Assembly: GCA_039619475.1 (NCBI GenBank)
Contig: CM077115.1
Coordinates: 309,890,734-309,954,733 of the forward strand
DNA from: Icerya purchasi
Taxonomy: Eukaryota; Arthropoda; Insecta; Hemiptera; Monophlebidae
Direction: 5' to 3'
DNA length: 64,000 nucleotides
Notes under the pieces: model-generated
The model's database searches: none
Seen by the model: only the letters and a program-made list of their open reading frames with translations
What the model was told of the DNA's origin: nothing
Shown: positions 11,108 to 23,845 of the stretch, piece by piece
Layout: each line of letters begins with the position of its first letter
Numbering within the stretch: position 1 is the first letter of the stretch
Translations under genes and position numbers: made by a program

Positions 11108-12450
11108 TCTTTTCCATTACCTAATTAAGTTAAAGAACGAAATACTGGTAATAAAATATTAAAACCTAAATTTTATTTTAATAATGACGTGGTGGTATTC
11201 GGGAAACACGTTTATTAAATTCTAAATGTAAAGGATAATGAAACGGTTGATCGAATTTTAAAATATATTCTTGCCAATTTAGATGAATTTCATTGCAGTA
11301 AAAAGTTAGTAGTCAAACGTGTCATGATGCATCTGTTAAAATAAGGCAAAGCAGTGGAATTACTGTTAAAGTAAAGTCTAGAAGTCTACAAGCATTATTT
11401 GCAGCGTGTTATGCATAATAATTAAATTTGATTTTATAAAACTAGGTAAAAAATATTAAGCAGTGTAAAGTATTTTTACTACCGCTGTTCGTTGTTGTTT
11501 AACTTATCAAAAAAATTGTACATTCTTTATGAAATTATGAAAAATTGCTTCCCTTCGGTAGCACTTACCAGATGGTTGTACAATAATTGTCTTGATAAAA
11601 TAGTTTATAATCGCAGTAAAAAAAATAATGGTTATTTGATTTTATTTTGAAAAAGTAATACAGCATTCAGCATTGAAATATGTTATTTTGCAAAAGGTTT
11701 CCATATCAACTTTTTTGATTTTAAATTTAATTTTAGAACTAATTAATTAATACGTCCTAGAAAGTTATTCATTTTAAAATTTCATGTATTACCATTAAAA
11801 ATATCTGTAGTATGGCGAGAAATATACAGCAAAAAACGTTACCAAATAGTGTAATAAAAATATGTAATGACTGATGGTTTGATTTATTGGTTATTTTATC
11901 CACCTATAGGATCTCATACACAGAACATAGTTTTAAAAAAAATTGAATAATACAGATAGTAGTATTTTAAAGTACTTATTCAATAGTTCTACTATTTTTG
12001 AACGTGAATCATTAAAGGTTTGTGCGTTGCATCATGGATTACAACCGTTTCTTACATATATATAGTTTTATTTCAAATTGAAATATTTGTCTTTTAAAGC
12101 TTCTTATGAATTTTAATTTCATCTGAATGTTTCATATTATAATGCAATGCTTCACACATAAAAAATATTATTGACTAATCAGGATATAAATTGAATTATG
12201 AATGAACGTTTTGTTTTAGAACTATTTAATTTTTTAATTTTAATTACAGAAAAAGAGACATAGATGAATTGAAAATTATATTATATTATGGCTAAGATAT
12301 CTATTATAATTTATGAAATGTGAACAAATGTAAATAAACACTCAATAAATATATTTCAGATGAATTAAAAAATATAAACATGTACAAAATATAAATTCAT
12401 GCACTTATTATCCATTGGATCCAGTAAAAAAAAAAACAGTATATCACTCT
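11108..12450. other. AT-rich stretch, no gene seen
   Basis: I see no coding signal, element end or repeat in this stretch. It lies between the palindrome and exon-like copy B. Confidence 0.4.
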
Positions 12451-12454
12451 GTTT

Positions 12455-12560
12455 TATTAATCACTGTTAACATTATTATTACGTTTTTTGCATTTCTGCT
12501 CCTTTCTCCTGAAGCTTAACCTCTTCTCACAATTAGGAAATCTAACATCCTGTATGTTAC
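12455..12560 (-). repeat. Exon-like segment, inverted pair copy B
   Basis: Reverse-complement counterpart of 10430-10545. The minus-strand frame reads QDVRFPNCEKRLSFRRKEQ from an acceptor-like atacag at about 12551 and stays open for about a dozen further codons to TAA. The substitutions between copies keep the frame free of stops. Confidence 0.5.
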
Positions 12561-12967
12561 AATTACAATATGTAAGCAGAATTAGCAGTTACCAGATTGA
12601 AGTTCTTTATTATAAAATCACAGTATTCTAGTATTTTAAGGTTGGGTTATTTCTCTATTTGATTAGTTCAGTTATATTCTTGTGATTCTAGTTTAATTCT
12701 TAATATTATTAATAACTAGATTGTGGGAGGTCTAATATTTGTTCTTTATCAAAGAAAAAGAACATTATAAAATTTTTTTTAGAAAATATTTTAAAAACTT
12801 TATTATATTGGTACTAAGTAACTTTAATCTTGTTTAATTTTCAAAGTACTAAATTTTAGTGATGGGTTTTACAGTTCTTTTTGTGGATCAGTTCACTATA
12901 AAGAACTGATTCAAAGATCCAGTTCCCAAAGAACTGATTGTTTTCGAAAATCTTTTAGATCTACATG

Positions 12968-14692
12968 CAGTGCCGGATTAAGCAAGCGCAGGGCCCGTAG
13001 CAAATTCTATCGAGGGGCCCTTGATCTACTGAGTTCTTAAGTATAAAGAGTGGTAAAATAATAATTCAATACTCAATATGTTTATTTGCCATCTATAGGT
13101 TACAAATTATGCTAGTGTTTAATGGTAAAGTAGATTACAGTAGGCCCGGTTGGCCTTTGACAAGTATAAAAAGCCAGAGTTGAGATTGCCCTGGCAATTT
13201 AGAATAATTTTGATAAGAAACTAACATTTTAAAATTGACGATTAATAACGACGAACTTTTATTGTTTTTTAAACTTTTACAAAGTAACTTTTCTAGATTT
13301 AATGTGGGCGAATTTAGAGATAATACTATTCGCATAAATTTCTCTCAGCAAATTATAATATAATATTCATCAAAGAGAGATAATTCAGATGTTCTTGACT
13401 CATCGTGTTCCACCTTAATTCATCTTTTATACGCTTCAATGTCAACACTGAACGTTCGCCACTGCAGTTAGTGATCATGAGAGACAAATGAATGCGCAAA
13501 GCAATTTCTAAATTGGGCAAACATAATTCTAATGAATTTCCCATTAACAATTTATAATATTGAATTTCTAGAGCTTCGTTTTTTGAATTGTCAATCGCAC
13601 TAGCTGCATCGGTTTTCAGTAGCTTGACAAACTGTACTAATTCGTCGTTTAGATTGTCTTCCAAATCATTTACATAAGCACTGGCCATAATTGGAGTTTT
13701 TTTCAAAATTTCTTCTGTTGTAATAGATTTTAACTGTCGAAATATTCCGAAAACACTACTAAGTTTTTGGTATACTTTCATACGTTGAATGCTGCCCGAG
13801 GAAGCCTGAGAAATTGAAATGATTTGCCCGAGAAATTGTCAAAAAACATAGTCTGGAATTTATCATAATTATTATCATTACTTTCTAACTCAGACAGCGT
13901 GATTATACATCGTCATGGCCTCCGAATCTGTCTCAATATTCAGCTTATTTTAATACCAAAATAGAACATGTCCTTCGAGAGCTCTTTTCGAAAAAAATAA
14001 CATTTATCCCAGTTTAAAAAATATTTAGCTTATTTTAATACCATGATGGAACACGTCACAATCTTTTCCAAAAGTTTGAACCGGGCACACCGCAAATTAT
14101 TTGTGAACGAAATTGGTAACGATCTTACTATGTCAGGATTACGAAATGGTTATGAGAAATTTAATTGAAGGAAATCTCTCATTAATTTTATAACTTACAT
14201 AGACTTATCACTAGAAAATAATTTTTTGGTATATGATTGCTAAAATATAATGAAAATAATGTGAACTGTAAGTTTTACAAATAAATAGACATTTTCAACA
14301 TTTTGAATCGAGCTATTTCAATTCTACCATGCTTCCACACTGAGTGTCGACGTTAGACTTTTTGTAGAGCCAATTATCAGGCCGATTAAGATTCTGTACA
14401 TTTATACGAGCGACATTTTGTAGAACTTGTACGTTTATCTTATGAAATGATGTGTTTTATTTTCGCCAACGAAATATAATCGGTTACCGATTGTCTGCAA
14501 TGGATTGTCTTGGTTGGAAAAGGTGTAACGTTTCACGTTTTAGTGACATCAAGTAAATTTAATATACCACGACTTAATAAGTTTCACTCAAAAAATTACG
14601 CTCAGGCGAAGGCAGGTCTGGATACGCGGGGCCCCCTTCTGCGCGGGGCCCGTAGCAATTGCTACTCTTGCTACGTGGTTAATCCGGCACTG
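12968..14692 (-). mobile_element. Internally deleted hAT element with exact ends
   Basis: Terminal inverted repeats cagtgccggattaa (left) and ttaatccggcactg (right) match exactly over 14 bases. The flanking eight bases tctacatg occur at 12960-12967 and 14693-14700, a perfect target duplication. The subterminal regions are GC-rich (gggcccgtagcaa on both sides). The element is 1725 bp and holds only the end of a transposase, on the minus strand, so it is a deletion derivative that could move only with help from another element. It sits inside the older MITE. Confidence 0.93.
13353..13781 (-). pseudogene. hAT transposase, C-terminal dimerisation part
   Basis: The 142-codon frame ends in the hAT C-terminal dimerisation domain: LPNLEIALRIHLSLMITNCS, then GERSVLTLKRIKDELR, then MSQEHLNYLSLMNI. 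This matches the pattern LxIPVTxxSAERSFSxLKxIKxxLR...RLxxLxxLSI of the family. The catalytic RNase-H-like core and the zinc finger are missing, and the frame continues out of phase towards 13135. It belongs to the deleted hAT at 12968-14692, in the ZMYM/Tip100-like group by sequence style. No activity is expected. Confidence 0.85.
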
Positions 14693-14986
14693 TCTACATG
14701 TAAACAAATCTTACTATACTAAGCGACTGTGTAATCGTTTTTATTTTATCTGTCCGGACTATATCTTCCGAGCCGAATGAGATAAAAGCGTGATTTTTGT
14801 AATCATTTTTTTTTGTCTGTCTGGGCTATTCGCTCCGGCTCATTCTGTTCATTCGGTTTCACCCGAAACAGTTAGTTCATACAGAACCAGTTCTTTTAAG
14901 TTTTGTGAATCAGTTCTTTCAGTTCTTTTTCATGAATAAGTTCTTTCAATCAGTTCGTTCACGAACTACACATCACTACTAAATTT

Positions 14987-15314
14987 CATGTACTCTTTTT
15001 TTGTCCTTGTGTTCATAATTTTGTCCTTGGTGTTACGTAAAATTTATTCAAAATTATTTAACGTATTATTTTCTTAGTTCATCGTATAATAATACAATTT
15101 TGTTTAGCGGTATATATTTAAACGTTTACTCCAGTTTTTATTTTAAACAATTTTCATTTTATTCTACCGTTTATATGGAAATCACTATCTTCTGTAATTT
15201 CCTAAATTATGTACTTATTATGTATATATGTAACGAAGAAAGTTGTTTTACATTTGAATATAATTATGTTAATAATATATTAAGAATGTAATTTAAAATT
15301 TAAAATTGAGTCAT
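14987..15314. other. AT-rich spacer
   Basis: No gene or element end is seen. An open frame of 63 codons (15100-15291) has only AT-rich composition and no known motif. Confidence 0.4.
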
Positions 15315-15461
15315 TTGCGCCTTATTGCCAACTTATTTACAATTTCTTTGGAATCTCGTTTTACTGCCGGGTCACGGTGAATGCTCATAAGAGTAAGACC
15401 AATGCTTCTTCATTGCCCATTTGATTCCTAATATAGGTTTTTAACCTCTTTATAGTAGAGA

Positions 15462-15623
15462 CAGTGGGGAGAGGGGGTCATGGCCTCGGGCGTCATACAA
15501 AAAAGGGCAGCGGCAAGCATCGCGATTTTTTAAATCAAAAATCGAAAAATCTTATTTCCAACATAGAGGGGGCGCCAAATTTCCAGTCGGCCCCAAGTGG
15601 TGGAAACCCATGCTACGCCACTG
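15462..15623. mobile_element. 162-bp hAT MITE inside the hAT pseudogene
   Basis: The ends are cagtgggg... and ...gctacgccactg; the latter is a common hAT terminus (cagtggcgtagc in reverse). Flanking octamers agtagaga (15454-15461) and agtgaaga (15624-15631) match at six of eight bases. Taking the insert and one octamer out joins the two halves of the transposase dimerisation motif (SERCF before, STIKRLKTY after), which supports the boundaries independently. Confidence 0.85.
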
Positions 15624-16308
15624 AGTGAAGAAACATCTTTCTGAGGTCGCAGTGGACACTAGAAGTGTGGCTAATATCATAAGAAGTTTTTTTGTCAAAG
15701 GTTTTCATATAGTAAAGTTCCAGTGATTGTGCAATATCTTATATTCACTTAGAAATATCGTGCCTTCATTTTCACCAAGATGTTTGTGCTATGTTTTTCA
15801 GTTTTTCTTCTGTGCTAGAGTCATTACTTATCTTTTTAGGTAGAAGCATTTGAATCACTTTGATTGTTTCTTCATGCGGTTTAAAGCAGATATCGAGTTG
15901 TGTAATGATATGGTTAACAAAGGGGTAAAATAAATTTCGGCGGTCATGTATTTCAGCAGTTTCTTCTAGTGCATTACTAAGCTCGGTTTGCTATCTGTTC
16001 GTTTTTGGAACAACTATGTCATTTGAACTCATCTGCTTTGTTTGCTCAGAAAGGAATGAGAATTGACTTTCATTCCAAATATTTTGTAATGTCGTTTTTA
16101 TAATTTTTGCATAACTGTGCAAGTGTTGGTCAAATTGATATTAACTTTTTTCATTGCTTTTTTAGACTTGTATATGAGAAAATTTTTCTCAATACAACTA
16201 GCGACACAACAAACGAACTATTTTCTATGGCAGATTGCAGTCAGTATGCTTCAGTGGTGACATCTCTACTAGCAATTTTGTGAACAGTGCCTCAAGTGTT
16301 GCACGTAT

Positions 16309-16709
16309 CAAGGCCGTGTCCATAGGTAGGTGGGGGGGGTGTCTCTCACTAGAACTGATATAGTTCTTGTAAGTACACAAAAATCTGAAAAAAATCAAAA
16401 ATTTAAAATAAATATTGATGATTTTTTAGGGTGTTCTTACATTTAAAAAAAAAGAAAAAATATGCTCCATATTTTTAGGTACTTCATTAATATTTTATGC
16501 AAAATTTTTTTATTACATGTGTAATCAATAATGTACATAATTTTTAATAACGATTATATGGTAATTCATTTGTGTAAATTATTAATATATAAATCAAAAT
16601 GATGGAAATTATTAATAGCATGAATATTAGTGAAAAACGTATTGTTACATATAAAATAAATATGCAAAGAAAATGTCCTCCCCCTCTCAAAATTCTGAGC
16701 ACGGCCTTG
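16309..16709. mobile_element. 401-bp terminal-inverted-repeat element
   Basis: The ends caaggccgtg and cacggccttg are perfect 10-base inverted repeats, followed inward by G-rich (ggtggggggg) and C-rich (cctcccc) tracts that also pair. The interior is AT-rich with no coding frame. Flanking octamers (gcacgtat and gtgtgaat) agree at only four of eight bases, so the target duplication is weak. It lies inside the hAT transposase pseudogene. Confidence 0.7.
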
Positions 16710-17159
16710 GTGTGAATTATGAAAAGTGCAAACCGTTCTACAGCCACATGTTTTTTTGTCTACTGCATCTCACAAAGAAAGATAAAAGTTGAATAAGATG
16801 AATTAATCTGATCAGAAATTTTCTTCAAAAGGCAGTCTTAAAGTGAAGATTGTTGAAAAAAGTTTATTGCACTTTTTATGATCCCTATATGGTAACATAT
16901 CATAGGTACTCCACATGAGCTAGAACTAAGTTGAGAATGCGTGCTGCACAGTACACAAATCGTGCTCTTAGATATTTCCCTACTCTCTATGTTATCAAAG
17001 TGAATTAAATCGTAGATAAATTCTAATACAAGTTTTGTTACAGTTTTATTATTATTAATCTAATACAAATCAAGTGAGAAAATAATAAAAAGGTAGGCAA
17101 TAATTCTAGAAAAATATATTTTTGAAGTAAAAAAACACAGTACTTGATAATACGGATTT

Positions 17160-17320
17160 AGATGTGGACACCTTAAGAGGGAGACCTGTTAGACTCAATA
17201 GCCCTTCTGAGAATTAAAAAGAAAAACAGATAACTGGCGAAATAAGATTGGTTTTATTATGTAATAAAATGTGTACAATACAGGAATTAAAAAAAAAAAA
17301 AAAAAAATCAACCTTTATAA
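17160..17320. repeat. Dispersed repeat shared with 35270-35460
   Basis: Common blocks in order: ctgagaatt, aactggcgaaa/aactggtgaaa, aataagattggtt, tgtacaat, and atcaact after a homopolymer run. Both copies end in a homopolymer, suggesting a retroposed origin. The family is not known to me. Confidence 0.6.
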
Positions 17321-18062
17321 TTTATTTATAAATTTAAAAATTCGAATTTGCTTTTTTAACACCATTAATTATACTTCACGCTAAATTTTTTAAAATTTTA
17401 CTTCAGATAAATTAAAAAATTAATTTTCCAATTTTAATATTAAAGTATTTTCTAGAGTTTCCTAATATTCTGTTCTCCCGAAGAAAAGACAATGGACACT
17501 CGTAAATTTAAATATTAAAATTATTTTCATATATTTAATAAATATAAACAGAAAATGTTGAGTACAAATTAGTCGCTAATGCATCAAAATTCACAATTAG
17601 CAAGAACAACAATTATTGATCTATTAAAAATATTTTAGATTTCATTTTCATTACGAACGTACTGGATCGGTAATTCGGTTCTAAAAAAATAACAGTTCTT
17701 TAGTAACAGATTGTCTTCTTTTTTATTTATACCTGCTATTTTTATGTATTTTTATTTAGTTATTTTATATACAAAGTCAAAAAACATAGAGTCTGAAAAG
17801 TGATTCCGAGACATTCGTATTTTTGTTTGCTTTTTTTGATTCACAAGCGAGAGCTTCTTGATTAAACTCTTAATTAGTGTATTTCAGTGTACTGCGAATG
17901 TTAATAAGCATTAATTAAGTTTCTTTTTTTTTAAATCAATGTATAACGGTACACTCTATTGTGTACGTGTTATTAGAAATTAAATACTTATTGTTCACAT
18001 ACTACTGATAAATGTTGAAACAGTAAGTATAGCTGTATTGAATTATTTATTTGTATTTCAAA
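17321..18062 (+). promoter_or_regulatory. SHOC2 upstream region
   Basis: AT-rich DNA before the SHOC2 start, presumably holding its promoter and 5' leader. No TATA box or initiator can be singled out. An intron in the leader cannot be excluded. Confidence 0.3.
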
Positions 18063-19742
18063 ATGGCGGATAGTTTAGATTTATCATCATGTTGCTTGGA
18101 GAAGGAGAAAGAAAATGATTTTGTTCGAGAAAAGAAACTCTCGACCAGTTCAGCGACAACATCGGAATGTAAACCAAAAGTTGTTACTGTTAAACATCCG
18201 GAATCCAATAAACCGAAACCAACAATGAGAAAACCGAAGCCGTTGCAAGCAAATTTGGATGTAGCCAAAGAATTGGTGAGATGCAAAGAGGAGAATGTTA
18301 CCAGATTAGATTTAAGTAAGTCTAACATAACACATTTACCACATTCTGTTAAAGATCTTACGCAGCTATCCGAGTTTTACTTATACGGAAATAAACTCAG
18401 TACTTTACCGCAAGAAATAGGTTGTTTGACGAATTTGCAAACTTTAGCGTTGAACGAAAATAATTTAACCACACTCCCGGACTCGCTCGAATTGTTACAG
18501 TCGCTTAGAGTTCTGGATTTGCGACATAATAAATTAAACGAAATCCCCGAGGTGGTGTACAAGTTACATTCTTTGGTAACGCTGTTCTTACGATTTAACC
18601 GAATTCGCGTTGTCGGCGACAATATTCAGCATCTTACGAATTTAACGATGTTAAGTTTGAGAGAAAACAAAATTAAAGAACTACCTAAAGGTATCGGTAG
18701 ATTAATTAACTTGGTTACTTTCGACGTGTCTCATAATCATTTAGAACATTTACCGGACGAAATTGGAAATTGCGTACAACTTTCCACATTAGACTTGCAG
18801 CACAATGAACTGATAGATGTTCCGGCTACGATAGGTAATTTGACATTGTTAACACGCTTAGGATTACGTTATAATAGAATTCAAAGTTTACCAGAATCGT
18901 TAAGTAATTGTCATCATCTAGAGGAGTTCAACGTCGAAGCAAATTTAATAAACGAATTACCAGACGGTTTGTTAGCCAACTTGCAGGATTTATCTAGTAT
19001 TACGCTGGCGAGAAACAAGTTTACAGCCTACCCGTCTGGTGGACCGGCACAGTTTGAAGTCGCGGAAAGCATCAATTTGGAGCACAATCAAATCGATAAA
19101 ATTCCGTACGGAATATTTTCAAAAGCGAAGTTTCTGAGAAAATTAAACATGAAAGAGAACATATTGAAATCATTACCGTTGGACATAGATACTTGGTCGC
19201 ACATGGTCGAATTAAGTTTAGCCACCAATCAGCTTACTACTCTTCCGGACGATATTCAGAAGGTAATTAATTTGGAAATATTAATTTTGTCTAATAATCT
19301 GTTGCGGCGTCTTCCGCCGGCCATTGGAAATCTTCGTAAATTAAGAATTCTAGATTTAGAGGAGAATAAATTAGAGAGTATACCGCAGGAAATCGGCTAT
19401 CTGAATGAATTGCAGCGTTTAATTTTAAACTCGAATCAGTTAACTTCTCTTCCGGCTACGATCGGTTGCTTGATTAATTTGTCCTATTTAAGCGTTGGCG
19501 ATAATAATCTGCTGAATTTGCCAAATGAAATCGGTTTACTGAGTAATCTAGAATCGTTGTACATAAACGATAATAATAATTTGGCCTTTTTACCGTTCGA
19601 ATTAGCTTTGTGCGATAAACTTCAAATTATGAGCATCGAAAATTGTTCTCTTTCACAAATTCCCAAAGATATTTTAGCCGGAGGACCTTCTCTGGTTATC
19701 CGTTATCTGAAAACTCAAGGTCCATACAGAAATTACGATTAA
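18063..19742 (+). CDS. Shoc2: SHOC2/Sur-8 leucine-rich-repeat scaffold
   Basis: An uninterrupted frame of 559 codons. I start at ATG 18063 (AAAATGG context, peptide MADSLDL); the four codons before it begin with TTG. Residues 1 to about 75 are polar and probably disordered ([16 protein letters not shown]). From about residue 78 to 540 there are roughly 20 leucine-rich repeats of 23 residues with the pattern LxxLxLxxNxLxxLPxxI. The C-terminus, [20 protein letters not shown], is the typical SHOC2 ending. Human SHOC2 has 582 residues, so this is full length. SHOC2 bridges activated M-RAS and the PP1 catalytic subunit so that RAF is dephosphorylated at its inhibitory site, promoting MAPK signalling. 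No intron breaks the coding region and there are no stops, so the gene looks functional. No other host gene lies nearby. Confidence 0.96.
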   Translation: MADSLDLSSCCLEKEKENDFVREKKLSTSSATTSECKPKVVTVKHPESNKPKPTMRKPKPLQANLDVAKELVRCKEENVTRLDLSKSNITHLPHSVKDLTQLSEFYLYGNKLSTLPQEIGCLTNLQTLALNENNLTTLPDSLELLQSLRVLDLRHNKLNEIPEVVYKLHSLVTLFLRFNRIRVVGDNIQHLTNLTMLSLRENKIKELPKGIGRLINLVTFDVSHNHLEHLPDEIGNCVQLSTLDLQHNELIDVPATIGNLTLLTRLGLRYNRIQSLPESLSNCHHLEEFNVEANLINELPDGLLANLQDLSSITLARNKFTAYPSGGPAQFEVAESINLEHNQIDKIPYGIFSKAKFLRKLNMKENILKSLPLDIDTWSHMVELSLATNQLTTLPDDIQKVINLEILILSNNLLRRLPPAIGNLRKLRILDLEENKLESIPQEIGYLNELQRLILNSNQLTSLPATIGCLINLSYLSVGDNNLLNLPNEIGLLSNLESLYINDNNNLAFLPFELALCDKLQIMSIENCSLSQIPKDILAGGPSLVIRYLKTQGPYRNYD

Positions 19743-22181
19743 TTTACATTTCCTCATTTATCGAAAGTTACGTTTAGAAGTTACAGCGCGTAATTTTTCA
19801 ACTAAATAACTCTCGGCGAATGTTTTATCATGTTTAAAATAACCTGTAAATCAAAAGCTTTTAAGAATATTGCAACTCGCGTTACATTGTTGAATACGAG
19901 GAGTAACGAATTTTCAATTCGGGATTTTGTTGCATTTTTAAATCTTATTTTTCACACAAAAACAATTTCCAGAATAATAACAGTACATAAAATTGATTTA
20001 CCTTTTAATAATTACGAGAATTTATTATTATAAATCATTCTTTTTAAATTTTTCCAGTACTTTTGTAAGTATTAAATATATTTTCGTTCTTTTTTTTTTT
20101 TTTGTTTATTTATTTACTTTATTTTTTTCGTTTTTAAATTTTTTCTGTTTTTCATTTGTTACGTCTGATAGAAAAATGCAACCTTCGACTGCTATACCTT
20201 ATTCTCTGTGAAAGTTTGTCCATTACTTTCGTATAAAGTTTTTTATATTTTTTTAAGATCTATCAACGTTTATCAAACATTTCTTTAACTCACGTATTTG
20301 TAACGTTCTACATTTAACGTTTCGACAATGGTTATAACACTTCTCGCGATCAGAAACAATCCGACATGACTGAGAAATTTCGTCTATACAAGAGTAAACG
20401 AAAATTTTGCTTACTTTTAAACACGGTCGATTCAAAACTTCGGGGTTTACAATCGGCTAGCGACTAGTGTTGTCAATCTGTTTCCAGTATAACTGAGACC
20501 GCATGAACAAAAAACCCCGTACGCAGCGAAAGTGCGAAATTTAGAGAGCCCCCCTACAGTATTTAATGTACTGTTTATTGTTCTGCGTGATTCAAAAAAC
20601 AAACCTAATATTATTTTTTAACATAATTTGCCAATTTTTTTTTTTTTTTTTTTTTTTTTAGTATTTTCTCTAATAAAGTGAAGTACAATATACTTTAATG
20701 TATCAGTAGCGGGGATACTATTCATCTCATTAAAAATTTCAATCTTTCCCCATTAAATTCGTAGAAGCGATCGTTAAAAGACTTCTTTGTTTTGTATCAC
20801 ATTTAGTATAAGATATTTCAAGCAAAATGATCTAGGTTAACTTATATTTTTTTCCGCTACTGTTTCCGCGCAATATTGATGTAAAATGCTAAGAATACGG
20901 AAGCGGTAATGTTTTCGTACTTGCAGCATACTTTTTTTAACGCCTATCACGAAAACATCAGGCTCTTTATAAAAAAGAGAAAAGCAACGGAATATTACTT
21001 TTCCTAAATGTATACCATTAAATCGAGACAATGGGGAAGTAAATCGAATTCGCACGCGGGCCGATATCTAGAAAAAAATATTTTTGTCATTATCTTAGTT
21101 AATAGTTAAACACATCCATTACTGACATAACTGATAAAAATCGTCAAAAAGTTCTGGATAAGAAAATAGTCTGGTAGTTGTTTGCCGAATTAATAACTCT
21201 TATGTTTACCTTTTTCCTACTTTGTTGTTATATATATAATGGTTTCTGTTTTTTTATTAGGCCGACTTTTCTTTAATGTTTCGCAGCAGTTTGTTTACGT
21301 CTAGTTTTAACTAACTGTTGTGCGAACGGGATGTTTCATTTTAGTTTGGCCGCGTTTGCGATTTTATTTACTTTTTTGTGTTGCAATATTTTGTTTTAAT
21401 TTCTAAGTCACGTTAGTTTGTTTTGTGGTCACGGGAGGTGGAATAATTTCCGAAACATTAAATCTGAACACCTTAAACGTGATTTCCACTGAAAAATTTA
21501 ATAGTAATCAGTATATTTCTAGTTTTTAAGAATATCCGTTTCAAACGATGCCATTTTTCGAAGTTATATTTATATTTTGAAGCGCATTATAATTAATCGT
21601 TCGCAAAATTACCTTGAAATAAATTCAGCCAAATTACTCTCTTGAATGACCATTTCATTAAAAAAAATTTTACATGAAAATATGCGAAAGTTTAATTTTT
21701 ACCTTGGCATTTATTTCACGTAACTTTATGAAAAGTAATCGCTTCTGTTTCAGCAAATTGTTACTTTATATCATTTTTGAGGCCTATAGTAGTCACCCTT
21801 CTTTAAAACGATCTCTAATATGTGTACCATATTATTATAGCCAAATGATAAATTTAATGTTAATTATGATGTAAGAATTTAATTGTATTACTCTGTTTAA
21901 GCATGTAAAAAATTGTGCATTATTATGTGAATAATTACCGATAGGATTATTTTTATTGCATTTCGATATAGCTACTTATTAATTCTAATTTTAGTCATTA
22001 ATTATTATTAATTTTTAGTAATATCATTAATTTAAGTACATTTTAAAATTTTTTAAACTGTAATACCGTATAATTTATAGAACAAATGTATCGTCTTTAA
22101 AGCGTATAAGTCAGGTGCTTTATTATAATATTTTCGGTCTGAATTAATAACGAAAAATCAACGCGATAACACTGCTTTTAA

Positions 22182-22190
22182 TTATATATG

Positions 22191-22228
<38 letters not shown>
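22182..22228. repeat. Compound (TA)n(CA)n microsatellite
   Basis: TA repeats pass directly into CA repeats (ending cacacacacaca). Simple sequence in intergenic DNA. Confidence 0.9.
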
Positions 22229-23845
22229 TAAGTGAATTAGTTGTTTTGACAATTTTTTTTTTGTTATTATTTGCATCTATCTATTCTGAATAGCTTTAAA
22301 GTTAAAAGTTAGTTAATATTATCAGCGTAATTACGTTTAAAAACGTTATGAAGATCAATAAAAAACAAAAATTTATTTATTTATCAGTGTAAAATTGATT
22401 GTAAAGGTAGGAAATACGATTTTATCACAATTTCGATGTATAAGTTACATATAACATTCAATTAAAATGGTAAAATTAAAAATTAAGCTTACGATAATAT
22501 TTGAAACAACACTCATATATAACGTCATAATACAATATATATATATATATACTAAATCTGTAACCACTAGAGTATACATTTTTTTGTCAGAATATGCGTA
22601 ACGTATGTGTTTATATTTACGGAGGAAAACAAAAAAATAGTGTGTCTCATCGGAAATTCCTCCAAAGTTTGTGTCGAATTCTAGTCTAGCTCTTTGCTTC
22701 ATGTTGGATATTCTCAACAAACGGATTAAACTCGTTACATAATCGTTAGTTGTACTGTCCTATTTTACAACCAGCTGAAAGCATTTATATTTTACTGCCT
22801 ACATTTTTCTGTTTCTTTATGCATTCGAATGAATTAAATTCAATGGTATTATTTTTTTCTTTTTATTAAAATTAAGTAATACTGTCGCCCTTCGTTTTCA
22901 CATTTTAATCTCAATATATATAATGAAAATCGCTTCTTTTTTGTAGTTAAAATCTCGAATTTCTTACAAAAATGTTGGACGTTATTTTCGATTTGATCAA
23001 AAAATTTTTCTAAAGATACTACTTGTCCAATTATTATTCACAAATCATTGATTTAATAAAATGGTAAATTGAATATTAAATACATACGTTTAATATGAAA
23101 ATAAGATACGTACATAAATGAATAAATAAACAAACTTCTAATATAATAAATACAACGAATACCAGTAACCAGAAATATATTATTTGATTACAAAAAAAAA
23201 TCTGTGCCAACATGTATAATGTCATATGTATAATACCACGAATATATGTAGTTCTTGCTGTGAAATACGTTGGTATAGTTGTTTTTTGTAATTAGTATAT
23301 TTCTGCTTATTGTTATTTATTCCATCATACGTAGAAATATGTAATCACATTAATTATTGTAACTTAAATTTGTAATAATTATTCGTTTCAATAATATTAT
23401 ACTTTCCTGATGTTAATAAGGTAAATTGCAAGATACTATGCGAATATAATGTCCAGTTGATAAATGAATGCTTTCAGTAAAATTACAAGCTCTATCTGAA
23501 TCGGTACGGGTAAATGGTATAAACAGATATATGTATGCCATAGCTTGAATCTCTGTAAAATGAATTGTGTCTTTAATTCGTTAAAACATTTTTTTCAAAA
23601 GTGTTATTTTAAAGTTTGCCATTATAATTTTAGCTTTTCAACGGCTCTATATTTCTTGTATGTATTCATCTGCAATCGTCAATCTGTCTTCTCTTGTTAA
23701 ATGAGATCTTTTTGAGTTTTTTTCCCCCCTAGATCAAAATGTAGTGCAACATTTATATATAGTATTCCTTTTCAACATGACAGAATCCGAATCATATAAA
23801 TAGTGAGTGTGTAAGTTAACGTGCAATTGACAATTGTTACAATAA

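Larger units (their letters stand above)
12857..14978. mobile_element. hAT-type MITE split by a younger hAT element
   Basis: The ends are tagtgatg... and ...catcacta, and both flanks carry the same eight bases, ctaaattt (12849-12856 and 14979-14986), the target duplication expected of a hAT. The MITE body is rich in repeats of agaactgattc and its reverse (for example cagttcgttcacgaact near 14951-14967). A second hAT element occupies 12968-14692. Without that insertion and the extra copy of its duplication the MITE is about 390 bp. Confidence 0.85.
15315..17010 (-). pseudogene. hAT (ZMYM/Tip100-like) transposase pseudogene
   Basis: Reading the minus strand from about 17000 to 15315 gives successive parts of a hAT transposase: a YCAARILNLVLAHV-like segment (about 16970-16920) matching the CxAHxLNLVL motif; PKTNRxQTELSN, then RRNLFYPFVNHIITQLD (about 16010-15880), matching the segment before the C-terminal domain; VSTATSERCFFT (about 15660-15632); and TIKRLKTYIRNQM with IHRDPAVKRDSKEIVNKLA (about 15453-15320). 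Frames shift and stops occur. Two small elements interrupt it, at 15462-15623 and 16309-16709. The order and motifs leave little doubt about the family. Confidence 0.85.

Noticed and set aside
18051..18062. Start of SHOC2 at TTG 18051
   Set aside because: The ATG at 18063 has a good context and begins a normal N-terminus; TTG starts are not expected in a nuclear gene.
18047..18622. Minus-strand frames opposite SHOC2
   Set aside because: Shadows of the SHOC2 coding sequence.
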